Positions 1 to 10,644 of a stretch of 64,000 nucleotides of DNA are shown here, piece after piece. A program made the position numbers and the translations under genes. Position 1 is the stretch's first letter. The number at the start of each line of letters is the position of its first letter. This DNA is from Onthophagus taurus (Eukaryota; Arthropoda; Insecta; Coleoptera; Scarabaeidae), in NCBI RefSeq assembly GCF_036711975.1, contig NC_091975.1:8744501-8808500 (forward strand). The letters run 5' to 3'. A model generated the notes under the pieces. The model saw nothing but the letters and a program-made list of their open reading frames with translations, made no database searches and had not been told where the DNA came from.

Positions 1-2747
1 ATGTGATGGTCAGAAGACACATAGAGGAAGTGAAGGAGTATACGTACCTGGGATATGGAGATGAGGGAAGAGAACTTTTGGGAGAGATGAGGCAGAAAGA
101 AAGGTTATGTTGGAGTATGGGATGAATAGAACAAAGATGCTGGAGGATGTATAAACAAGGTATTGGAGATGGGTACTTGAGTTGGCGAGAGATACTCTAG
201 GATATGTAAGGAGGTTAAGATGGAGCAGTATGGGTTGAGGCTGGGAGAAGAGCAGTGAAATACGAGAAAGTATAGAAGGAAGACCGCATTGCAGGATCCT
301 GGGAGAGTGCTGAAGGGAAATCAAGGAGAGGAGGTTGATATATGGGCAAGGAGAAGATTCACTAACTGGGATCGACAACATCCATTATTACGAACAGAAG
401 AGTGGAGAGAGGTGAAATGTGAGAGAACTGAGCGATAGGGATAGCGACATACAGAGGCAGGAAAGAAGGTCACAGATACGGGAAGGGAGATATAGTGACA
501 GAGGAACTGCCAAAGTATCTGTTGATGGAGGAGGATGAGGAAGGGAAGAGATTGCTGGCCAGATTCCGCTGTGGCATGAGGAGAGAGGGAACAAGTACTG
601 GGCGGAGTATGTGGAGAGGATTTGGAGACGCTGGAACACATGCTGGTGTAGTGATCTGAGGGAGGATGTGATGGTCAGAAGACACATAGAGGAAGTGAAG
701 GAGTATACGTACCTGGGATATGGAGATGAGGGGAGAGAACTTTTGGGAGAGATGAGACAGAAAGAAAGGTTGTGTTGGAGGGTTTGGTGAGGAGTGCAAT
801 GATGTACGCCCACAAGTATGGGATGAATAGAACAAAGATGCTGGAGGATGTATAAACAAGGTATTGGAGATGGGTACTTGAGTTGGCGAGAGATACTCCA
901 GGATATGTAAGGAGGTTAAGATGGAGCAGTATGGGTTGAGGCTGGGAGAAGAGCAGTGAAATACGAGAAAGTATAGAAGGAAGACCGCATTGCAGGATCC
1001 TGGGAGAGTGCTGAAGGGAAATCAAGGAGAGGAGGTTGATATATGGGCAAGGAGAAGATTCACTAACTGGGATCGACAACATCCATTATTACGAACAGAA
1101 GAGTGGAGAGAGGTGAAATGTGAGAGAACTGAGCGATAGGGACAGCGACATACAGAGGCAGGAAAGAAGGTCACAGATACGGGAAGGGAGATATAGTGAC
1201 AGAGGAACTGCCAAAGTATCTGTTGATGGAGGAGGATGAGGAAGGGAAGAGATTGCTGGCCAGATTCCGCTGTGGCATGAGGAGAGAGGGAACAAGTACT
1301 GGGCGGAGTATGTGGAGAGGATTTGGAGACGCTGGAACACATGCTGGTGTAGTGATCTGAGGGAGGATGTGATGGTCAGAAGACACATAGAGGAAGTGAA
1401 GGAGTATACGTACCTGGGATATGGAGATGAGGGGAGAGAACTCTTGGGAGAGATGAGGCAGAAAGAAAGGTTATGTTGGAGGGTTTGATGAGGAGCGCAA
1501 TGATGTACGCCCACAAGTATGGGATGAATAGAACAAAGATGCTGGAGGATGTATAAACAAGGTATTGGAGATGGGTACTTGGGTTGGCGAGAGATACTCC
1601 AGGATATGTAAGGAGGTTAAGATGGAGCGGTATGGGTTGAGGCTGGGAGAAGAGCAGTGAAATACGAGAAAGTATAGAAGGAAAACCGCATTGCAGGATC
1701 CTGGGAGAGTGCTGGAGGGAAATCAAGGAGAGGAGGTTGATATATGGGCAAGGAGAAGATTCACTAACTGGGATCGACAACATCCATTATTACGAACAGA
1801 AGAGTGGAGAGAGGTGAAATGTGAGAGAACTGAGCGATAGGGACAGCGACATACAGAGGCAGGAAAGAAGGTCACAGATACGGGAAGGGAGATATAGTGA
1901 CAGAGAAACTGCCAAAGTATCTGTTGATGGAGGAAGATGAGGAAGGGAAGAGATTGCTGGCCAGATTCCGCTGTGGCATGAGGAGAGAGGGAACAAGTAC
2001 TGGGCGGAGTATGTGGAGAGGATTTGGAGACGCTGGAACACATGCTGGTGTAGTGATCTGAGGGAGGATGTGATGGTCAGAAGACACATAGAGGAAGTGA
2101 AGGAGTATACGTACCTGGGATATGGAGATGAGGGGAGAGAACTTTTGGGAGAGATGAGGCAGAAAAAAGGTTATGTTGGAGTATGGGATGAATAGAACAA
2201 AGATGCTGGAGGATGTATAAACAAGGTATTGGAGATGGGTACTTGAGTTGGCGAGAGATACTCTAGGATATGTAAGGAGGTTAAGATGGAGCAGTATGGG
2301 TTGAGGCTGGGAGAAGAGCAGTGAAATACGAGAAAGTATAGAAGGAAGACCGCATTGCAGGATCCTGGGAGAGTGTTGGAGGGAAATCAAGGAGAGGAGG
2401 TTGATATATGGGCAAGGAGAAGATTCACTAACTGGGATCGACAACATCCATTATTACGAACAGAAGAGTGGAGAGAGGTGAAATGTGAGAGAACTGAGCG
2501 ATAGGGACAGCGACATACAGAGGCAGGAAAGAAGGTCGCAGATACGGGAAGGGAGATATAGTCACAGAGGAACTGCCAAAGTATCTGTTGATGGAGGAGG
2601 ATGAGGAAGGGAAGAGATTGCTGGCCAGATTCCGCTGTGGCATGAGGAGAGAGGGAACAAGTACTGGGCGGAGTATGTGGAGAGGATTTGGAGACGCTGG
2701 AACACATGCTGGTGTAGTGATCTGAGGGAGGATGTGATGGTCAGAAA
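1..2747 (+). repeat. Tandem array of 665-701 bp LINE-derived units
   Basis: Four complete units (665, 701, 701 and 664 bp, measured between copies of ATGTGATGGTCAGAAG at 1, 666, 1367, 2068 and 2732) are nearly identical. Units 1 and 4 share a ~36 bp deletion. The array runs off the left edge of the window. Broken translation on the plus strand (EEVKEYTYLGY, KYLLMEEDEEGKRLLARFRCG, LETLEHML) matches, block by block and in the same order, the 3' half of the LINE at 5871-7045 ([41 protein letters not shown]). Each unit is therefore an amplified, frameshifted LINE 3' fragment. Open frames on the minus strand are long only because the plus strand is purine-rich. The array ends about 55 bp from an aminopeptidase exon. 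Confidence 0.9.
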
Positions 2748-2803
2748 GCAGATTTTGGGAGAGTAAAATATTGTAAATTATAAACAATTTTCGGTTTTTT
2801 TAC

Positions 2804-5800
2804 CGCGCTAAAATCCAATGTTGCGAACTACACCCCAAAGACTTCAACAAAATCATTTTATCAGACGTAGAATTTGATTGCAAATAAGCTTGATAAGCAG
2901 CCTGCCATTCTCGGTGTCCACCTTCTCTTATAGCCGTACAATAAACGATTTCGCGTTCGTTGGGCGGAATCACCTCGAGATCACTAAAATTAAATTTTAA
3001 ATCGAATCAAAATTAAAAAAAAACCTTATTACTTCGATTTCCTATTCATCCAATTTCTATATCGAACTCTAGCCTCGATTGTGCATTTCGAATCGGATGT
3101 TCTGCAAGCTTGTTTCAAAATTAAACTTCTAATCCGTTTTCGTAAATAATGTTCTTTCGGATATTCGTCGAATTTAACCGATTCAAAAGCAAAGCTGAAA
3201 GTGTCGAAAAAAAATATTTCAAAGTGTCCATAAATAGGGGTTGAACGTAAAATGTTGTGTAAATAATTGGTTTTCTCAAAAATCGCTAAATAATGAACGT
3301 AATTAATATCGTCATCGCTTCTTCCAATCGTTGAAATCATTTTTAACGGGACATCGTAATTTAATAATCCACCTCGAGCTAAATCCATTGAATCGCTGAT
3401 TAATTGGGCTCGAATACCAGGTTGGAGATGCATTATAATCTCTAATAATTTTCGCCAATTATCTTCGTCGTAATTAACAATGAAATAACCCGTTTGGTTT
3501 ATGTTTAAAAGATACCAAGTGTCGCGGAAGTCGTTTATGGTGTAGGATTCGTTTGGTTTTAACCAAATCGTTTTGATTTTATTTCTCGAAGCATCCGTTT
3601 CGTAAGAAATCGGAACCCACCATTTTTCCGACGTCATTTCCGATTCGTTATTAATCAAAAATCGTTTTTGATTTAAAATTAATCGATTGTTATTTTTTGT
3701 AACGCTAATAACCGGGTAACCAGCTTGTATCATCCAAGTTTTCATTATTTCCTCAACGCTTTTATCCTCGTCTAAAACACGATTTCGATGAGCTTCACTC
3801 GTCAAAATTTTCCATAAATCCACGTTGTTTGCGTTCGAATATAAATAAGTTTTAATGAATTCCCTTAATCCCCCATTAAAAGTGATTTCCCCCAAAAAAT
3901 TATGCAACATTCGAATTAAAGCCGCCCCTTTTTGATACGAAATTCGATCGAAAGCTTGGCGGATATCGTTACTATTTTGGACTTGAAAATGAATCGGCCG
4001 CGAAGAAGCAAACTTATCTATATTAAAAGCTTCTAAAGTTTGACACTGGTAAAATTCGTCCATCACATTCCAATCGGGTAAAATTTCTTTAACGCCCAAA
4101 TACTGGAAAAACGTCGCAAAACCTTCCTTAATCCACAAATCATCCCACCATTTCGGTGTAACCAAGTTTCCAAACCACTGATGAGCTAATTCATGAGCCA
4201 AAATTAAAGCTATATCTCTTTGGTTTTCCGTCGTTGATGTTGAATCGGAATAAAGTAATTTCGATTCGCGAAATGTGATCAACCCGAAATTTTCCATGGC
4301 GGAAAATCCAAAATCCGGTAAAGCGACTACGTCTAATTTTTCTAATGGATATGGAACGTTAAAATATGATTGGAAAAAGTTTAAAATGTTTGGTCCGATT
4401 GATTTGGCGAATAAAGTTTCAGGAAGATGTCCTTCTCGAGACCAAACTGCGAAGTTGTTAACGTTCTGCACTTTAAAATCGTGGACGATAAAGGCTAGAA
4501 TGTAAGTTGACATAAGTGGTGTTTCTTTGTAGTGATCCCAAATTTTGTTTCCTTCCCTAAAAAAAGGAAAAAAAAAACGATTTAATTCAATCACAGATTT
4601 AAAAAATTGGGAAAAATCGATTTCTTGGAAAATCATTATAAAATTTTCTCCAATTATAAATTAAAGTATCTACTTTCCAATGAAAAATCACATTTAGTTC
4701 TTAAGATATAAGCTTTTTAAATAAATATAAAATTTTAGGTATTTAAATAAGATAACTTCTTTCTCGCTAAAAAATTTAATATAATCAGTACCGGTTTCGG
4801 CTAATAAGCCATCATCAGCTGAATCAGCGGTTTGTATTTCTAGTTTGGACATACCTTCTTTGTGAATTTTGTATTATTTTAGATATTAATTTTATGGGAA
4901 ACCCATTGTTATGTGCCAGATAAATATATTTCAGTTCTAAGTTATAACTAGATTGTTTAAGAGGGTAATTATGAAATTCTGTTGATTAAAAATCTAAAAT
5001 TGACCATTTTATGAGTTAGAGGATGAGATGAATCAAATGGTATAGTGACGGGAATAGAAGACGGTTTTCTGTATATGTTGAAACAAGGACGATTATTTTC
5101 ATTGCAAATAGTGAGATCCAGAAAATTTATTATTTTGTTTTGTTCCATTTCTATAGTAATTAAGGGTATCATCCATATCACCATTTCAAACGCAGAAGAC
5201 ATCATCAACATAACGTGTCCACATAATAAGGGTTCACATCTTTGCACATCTATGTATTTTCAATAAAATCTAAAAATATATCGGCAAGTAAGCCGGATAA
5301 AGGTATTCCCATTGGGAGGCTATCTAAAACTTTATAATATTTATTATTAAATTGTATTCATTACAATAGTTTTGTTTCACTATATGTTGTAGCATATTAT
5401 CAAGATGGTCGGTAATATCGTTATCATTGAAAAAATTCTTAAATATCTTGGCCTACAAATTAGTGCTGTCAAAAGAAATCATGATTTTATTATTAAGGTC
5501 AATGTCTTTGATGGAGTCAATGAACGATTTTGAGTTATTATATTTGGGAATAAATTTAACTTGTTTAAAGAATTTAAGCAATAATTTTGAGAGTTCTATT
5601 GTAGGTGAATTAATATATGAAGTTATGGGCGAATAGGAATTCCAGGCTTGTGAAGTTTAGGTAATGAATTAATGTGAGGGATAGTTGGGTTGATGGGCTG
5701 ATGATGGCTTATTAGCCGAAACCGGTACTGATTATATTAAATTTTTTAGCGAGAAAGAAGTTATTTTATTTAAATACCTAAAATTTTATATTTATTTACT

Positions 5801-8800
5801 TTTATAACTCGCAATATGGATTGCCAAAGATGTCTGGTAATTTTTAAATTTCTCTATATTAACTTTAATACGGCGGACCTGGAGGATAGATTGGGGAAGG
5901 GGCAAATGGGAGAGTTGGTGGTAGAAAGGTGCATATGTTTGCATACGCGGATGACATCATGGTCATGGCGAGAGAAGCGGCGGAGATGAAGGATATGATA
6001 AAGACATTGGAAAGATATTTTAGGGGGAAGGGGCTGAAAGTGAATGTGGGGAAGACAAGGATGATGAAGTTTTGTAAGGGTGGGAGAAAAAGAACAGAAA
6101 ATTTGGAGATGGGAGGGAAAAGAGATCGAGGAGGTTAGGGAGTATACTTACTTGGGGTATGTGTTTAGGGAGGACAACAGGGTGTGATAGCTATGGCAAA
6201 AAAGGCGAATAAGGTGATGGGACCAGTATGGGGTTGGGGGAAGAGAGTCTTTGGAAGGAATGTGGCAGCGAGGAAGACTATGTTTGAAGGTCTGGTTAGC
6301 AGTGTGATGATGTATGGGGATGGAGAGAGCAGGCAATGCTGGAGGACGTGCAAGCTAGATATTGGAGATGGGTGCTTGCGGTGGCGAGAGAAACACCGAG
6401 ATATATAGTGAGGGAAGAGGTAAAGGTGGATAAGGTCAGAGTGGAGGCGGGCAGGAGGGCAGTGAAATATGAAGAAAGAAGGCCAAACTGCGGGATCTAG
6501 GGGGAGTGTTGGAGGGAAATTAGAGAGGGAGAAATCAGATATGGGAAAGGAGACAGAGACAACTATTATAGACGAGCGGGCTACTCGGTAACTGAGATAA
6601 ATAGTAGACGAAGGGTGGGTAGGGAGATGTGGAGGGAGTTGAGAGATAGAGACCGAGATGTGCAGAGACAGGAAAGAAGGACACAAATAAAAGAGGGAAG
6701 GTATAACGAAAGGTGCAGGGACATAATTACGGAGGGGTTGCCTAGATACTTGTTATTGGAAGGAGATGAGGAAGGGAAGAAGTTGGTGGCTAGGTTCCGT
6801 TGTGGAAACGAGGAGAGAGCTAACAGATACTGGATGGCCGATGAGGAGAGGTGGTGTAGGCTATGCAGGGAGGAATGGAAAACGTTGGAACATGTGTTGA
6901 ATGGGTGCAGTGAGTTGAGGGAGGAGGAGTTGGACCGAGGGCAGATCTTAGGAGAGGGGGGGAGAGGGGAAACGATGGATGAAAATGGTTGTGGGGGTGA
7001 GGAGACAAAGGGATGGATGAGGGGATGATTGGGCCGAATATATTAATAATATACAGGGTGTACAAAAAGTATGGAATGATGGTTCTACAGCCAAAATTTC
7101 AACTTATATTAAAAAAAGTTTTAAATAAATGTTACTTGAAACTATTTTCCGTATATTTTGGCGTAGAAATAAAGTGAGTGTGTTTTTTAAATGGAACAGC
7201 CTGTATATTTTCAGGTTTTTGGATTCCTTTTGAAAAGATGTTGCAAAATGCCATAAGGTTTTAATGCTTTAAACTACATAGTTTTCGAGATATTGAAACT
7301 TTTATTTAAAAAGATTTGACGTAGCGACAACCAAATAGCCTGACGTCATAGAGACGTCATAGTTGCTAACGGTAAATCACCCTATGCAATTTTTTATTAG
7401 TGTTAAAATAAAATAAACTAAGTGATGACATTTCAAATTACATTTTTTGGCGATTTTTTTAGTTTGGAGTCTGTATAAGCTCCGCCCATCTCTGTGACGT
7501 TAGTCTTAGGCAGTCTATTATGGCGTCATTATGGAAAAGACAACCTAAGCGACAAAAAATGCCATTTGAAATGTCATCACTTAGTTTATTTTATTTTAAC
7601 ACTAATGAAAAATTGCATATCGTCGGCTTAGTAAGAAAACCACGTAACTCCGTTTCGGAAAATTTTACAGGAGACAGAAAAAACTGAATTTTTTTACATT
7701 GACAGTCCTAGTTAAGTGCTTTTTATTTTAAGCATTTGAGCGGAAACGATTTAATAATTTGTTGCATAATTACATCAAAATCTTATTTTTGGTAAAAATT
7801 GGAGTTACGTGATTTACAGTTAGCTACGAAAATGTTTGGAGTCGGTATAAGCTCCGCCCATCCCTGTGACGTCAAAGCTTAGGTTGTCTATTCCATAATG
7901 ACGCCATAATTTGGTTGTCGCTACGTCAAAACTTTTTAAATAAAAGTTTCCATATCTCGAAAACTATGCAGTTTAAAGCATTAAAACCTTATGGCATTTT
8001 GCAACATCTTGTCAAAAAGAATCCAAAAACCTTAAAATATACAGGGTGTTCCATTTAAAAAACACACTCACCATGTCGTAACTCAGACTGCCGTCATCAT
8101 TTTTATTTTATTTATACGCCAAGATATGCGGAAAATAGTTTCAAGTAACTTTTATTTAAAACTTTTTTAATTTAAGTTGAAGTTTAGGCTGTAGAACCAT
8201 TATTCCATACTTTTTGTACACCCTGTATATTAGAATGTATTAAAGGGAAAATTGTAAATATTAAAAAACAATAAAATACTAACTTTAATAATTTGGGAAA
8301 AATCGATTTCTTGGAAAATCATTCCAAATTTTTCACCAATTATAAATTAAAGCATCTACTTTTCAATGAAAAAGTTTTGTAAAATCACTATTTGTTCTTG
8401 AGATATAAATATTTTGAATTAAAATGTGTTTCTATAAACGTATTTGAGTTAAATTTTGTTAGTGTAACTTATTAGTATTATGGTTGCATTATAGTGAAAC
8501 CTTGAAATTATTTCTGTAGAGTTTTGATTATTTTAAAAGTAAACAAAAAAAAATCTATGTACTTACGATGTAAAAAAATCAATTTTCATATTGGACAAAG
8601 TTTGCCGATCAGCCGTCCTACCAATATTAATTTGAAATTTTGCTTTAAAATCCAACTCATCGAAACATGGAAAAGCCCTTCGAGCGTCAGTTGGCGAAAA
8701 TTGCGTACTCGCCAACCATCTAAAAAGAGTATTACATACACCAGGTAAACAATACCGACCTACTTCTAAAAATATCACTACATCTCGAAGTGTTTACGAT

Positions 8801-9798
8801 CATTTAAAACTTTTATAAACAAAAACAACCAAATCACCAGTTTCTTCTTACCTGGTATTATTTTTGTCATCGATGTAAGAACTTTTATAGAAACCCACCA
8901 TGTAATCGTTTAAAAATCCTTCGAATTTAATAAATAATTTATATTCTTCGTTTTCGTTTAAATGTTCATCTAAATAAATTGTGTAGGCTTGATCAGATTT
9001 ATCTTCGATTTGTTTATTAATTTTAATTTGTTTCATATTAGTTTCATTATTGGAAGCGAAAACTTTCGTTGACTTTGAATCGATTTTTAAATCTAAAGCG
9101 TTTAAACGAATCGTATTCGTTTTTTCTGCAATTTTCAACGTTATCGTAACATTTCCTTTCGTTGTAAAATTTCCCTCCAGTTCTGGACTTATAAATAAAC
9201 TACAATTAAAAAATAAAATTTATTATTTTTTTTAATGTTTTAACTTGACATCATCGCAAAACTATTTCACTTTTAGAAATCTATTACGAGAATTGTTGGC
9301 GCGTTAACAATACTGACGTAATTTATAAAGAAAGAGACACATGTTGGAATCCCACTGAACCAGACAGTGAAATATTTGTTTTAATCAAATTTGGTTTAAT
9401 ACCTGTAATGTGTAGGTTGAATACTACGAGGTAATCTTGTGTAATTAATCGTTGTTTCTTCAGGTAATTTTTCTTCGTCTAACTTCGTTAACGATTCGGG
9501 AAGTGAGTGCCCATCACAATTTGGTACTAAAAAATAAGTTATCACCGCGGCTATTGCAGCCAAAAGTAACGCTGCCATAACAAAAACAGCACAAGCTGGT
9601 TTTGATATCGAAATATTTCCTTTTGGGTGTCGATTTACTGTGTATTTTTTTTGATTGGAATTATTTTCTAATTCCGGGGCGGTTGGAACACCTAAAAATA
9701 CCAAAACAAATATTTCACAATTAATAATTCATTTCAATTTTAAATTTAGATTTGTTTTTAATTTGTCTAAATTTACCTTGGCTATAATATCCAACCAT
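2804..9798 (-). CDS. Membrane aminopeptidase N-like (M1 metalloprotease), 3' end outside window
   Basis: M1-family zinc aminopeptidase that removes N-terminal residues from peptides, predicted as a type II membrane protein facing outward. Six exons join in frame: 9777-9798, 9403-9691, 8852-9199, 8567-8719, 3033-4556 and 2804-2983, all with GT-AG borders. They give about 838 residues, with the last donor at 2802-2803. A hydrophobic anchor lies at about residues 40-63 after a short cytosolic tail. Then come WLASTQF and [10 protein letters not shown], the exopeptidase motif as SAMEN (356-360; the family norm is GAMEN), and the zinc site HELAH (392-396) with E415 eighteen residues on. The transition-state Tyr is probably Y478. 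The C-terminal ERAP1_C-like domain reaches [11 protein letters not shown] and is cut by the window edge, so about 100 residues should lie to the left. The start ATG is the first in exon 1; a TCAGTT initiator-like site lies upstream at 9938-9943. Intron 4 (4557-8566) and the intron after exon 6 are filled with repeats. Confidence 0.92.
4590..4717. repeat. Satellite A monomer, left part
   Basis: Part of the ~182 bp repeat seen as an array at 15081-16170 (GGGAAAAATCGATTTCTTGG, then AATTATAAATTAAAG, then TTCTTGAGATATAAAC). It continues after the Penelope-like insertion at 5835-5870 (TGGTAATTTTTAAATTTCTC). It starts about 30 bp from the exon 5 acceptor of the aminopeptidase gene. Confidence 0.8.
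4785..4822 (-). ncRNA. Hammerhead-ribozyme-like motif, copy 1
   Basis: On the minus strand the order is TCAG, CTGATGA, an extra T, GGCT-TATT-AGCC (helix II), GAA, ACCGGT (self-complementary helix III), A, then CTGA, which pairs with the leading TCAG (helix I). This is a type I hammerhead layout with a GUA cleavage triplet. It lies at the 3' end of the Penelope-like element relative to its coding strand. Confidence 0.65.
4969..5700 (-). pseudogene. Penelope-like reverse transcriptase fragment
   Basis: Reading the minus strand from 5700 down, the broken frames contain in order [26 protein letters not shown] (normally SFDVVSLFTNVP), [19 protein letters not shown] (normally [12 protein letters not shown]) and [13 protein letters not shown] with FNIYRKPSS. 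These are the conserved blocks of Penelope-like reverse transcriptases in the expected order. The GIY-YIG endonuclease end is not seen. At least two frameshifts and in-frame stops are present. Confidence 0.8.
5698..5734 (+). ncRNA. Hammerhead-ribozyme-like motif, copy 2
   Basis: Same core and helix II as the copy at 4785, in inverted orientation at the other end of the element. The upstream side reads TGATGGG, so helix I is reduced to about two pairs (C-G and U-G). The core is intact but cleavage is less likely. Confidence 0.5.
5871..7045 (+). pseudogene. LINE reverse transcriptase C-terminal half
   Basis: Broken frames read [13 protein letters not shown], then [15 protein letters not shown] (RT motif with YADD), [61 protein letters not shown], and a C-terminal CRLC...[12 protein letters not shown] zinc-knuckle-like end (CX2C with a downstream H and C). 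The layout is typical of insect non-LTR retrotransposons; I do not assign a clade. Several indels break the frame (for example near 6138 and 6185), so it is not functional. Confidence 0.8.
7052..8227. mobile_element. TA-flanked long-hairpin transposon (non-autonomous)
   Basis: Begins TA-CAGGGTGTACAAAAAG and ends with the inverse, CTTTTTGTACACCCTG-TA. Almost the whole 1.2 kb is an inverted repeat: for example GACGTAGCGACAACC near 7318 is mirrored near 7913, and AATGCCATAAGG near 7248 is mirrored near 7990. No transposase is visible. It lies inside the LINE. Confidence 0.85.
8281..8425. repeat. Satellite A monomer
   Basis: One unit of the 182 bp satellite following the LINE's right target duplication, in the same orientation as the pieces at 4590 and 15081. 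It shows the LINE landed between two adjacent units. Confidence 0.75.
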
Positions 9799-10504
9799 TT
9801 TCTAATTTCTATCCTAATTTTATTTCAATTAAATCTTATTAAAATCTTTTTTAAGTTAAAAAGAAAACATTGTTTTCAGAAAACTTTGATTTGTATCTCG
9901 GTTAAGACTGAAACGTTTGGTGCGAAGTTCTCGGTAGAACTGAATACGTAAAGCGCCTCGACGCCAAAAATCGACGCCTAACAATATCGTAACATTGCCG
10001 TCGTCATCATCGTTAAAAACGCTTGATCAACGATCGAAATAAATCGCCCACTTTTGCATCCGTTCTTGTTACAGTTTGTTTGGAAAATGCATTTCCAGAT
10101 ACATTTATTGCTCGTCAATCAAATGTATTAATTTTGTAAAGTGATCTTTATTGCGTGATTTACGTCGAGTTGATTTTATAATTTATGAAATAATTGATTA
10201 TGAATTAATTTTTAAATAAATGTATCGATTTTGATTGGGTTTTGGAAAATGATGATGATGTAACGCCTTTTATATAGGGCATGACACCCAACCCATCTTG
10301 TCTGTTAACCTTTAGGTGGTTGTTGAAATAGGTTACGAGGAAAGAAGGTCAAAGTTATAAATCAAAAGAGGTAAAAATGTCCCTTTCGTGTTTCTTGGAT
10401 TATATTAATTAATTTTTTTATTGTAATAACTTTCGGTTGTGGGTTATTAACCAGATTTTTCTATAAATATAAACTTATCAAAGTCAAAAATTATTAATAA
10501 AAGC
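9799..10504. other. 5' flank of the aminopeptidase gene
   Basis: Non-coding. It contains two TCAGT-type initiator-like sites on the minus strand (9938-9943 and near 9908), each followed by ACCGAG, which may mark transcription starts for the gene. I see no repeat or other gene in it. Confidence 0.4.
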
Positions 10505-10644
10505 ATTTTGGAAAATCACTTTTAGTACTTGACATATAAACTTTTTAACTCTACAACAATTTCTTGTAATTTTTAAATTAATAATGTGGGAAAAATCGAT
10601 TTTTTGGAAAATCATTCTAAAATTTTTAACAATTATAAATTAAA
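10505..10644. repeat. Satellite A monomer, split
   Basis: TTGGAAAATCACTTTTAGTA, then AACTTTTTAACTCTACAAC, then TGTGGGAAAAATCGATTTTT match the 182 bp unit. It stops at AAATTAAA where the next element is inserted. The unit resumes at 13002 (ATAAATTAAAGTATCTACTT) after two more insertions. Confidence 0.75.

Larger units (their letters stand above)
4718..5834 (-). mobile_element. Penelope-like retroelement remnant with inverted terminal parts
   Basis: The ends are inverted copies: about 100 bp at 4722-4822, containing ACCGGTTTCGGCTAATAAGC, recur reversed at 5698-5795. Each end carries a hammerhead-like motif. The minus strand between them encodes pieces of a Penelope-type reverse transcriptase. 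The element splits a satellite A monomer, which resumes at 5835. Frameshifts and stops make it inactive. Confidence 0.8.
5871..8279 (+). mobile_element. 5'-truncated LINE with 11 bp target-site duplications, split by a hairpin element
   Basis: Flanked by TAACTTTAATA at 5860-5870 and 8280-8290, inserted within a satellite A monomer. The coding part occupies 5871-7045. The element is interrupted at 7052-8227 and its 3' tail resumes at 8228-8279, ending in an A-rich stretch (AACAATAAAATAC). The same LINE lineage supplied the array at 1-2747. Confidence 0.85.

Noticed and set aside
10..2787. Many Ser/Leu/Pro-rich open frames on the minus strand
   Set aside because: They repeat with the tandem unit and arise from the purine-rich plus strand, which lacks stop codons in reverse; no family match and no start context.
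9655..9951. 98-codon plus-strand frame upstream of aminopeptidase exon 2
   Set aside because: It overlaps exons 1 and 2 of the aminopeptidase gene in antisense and has no family features.
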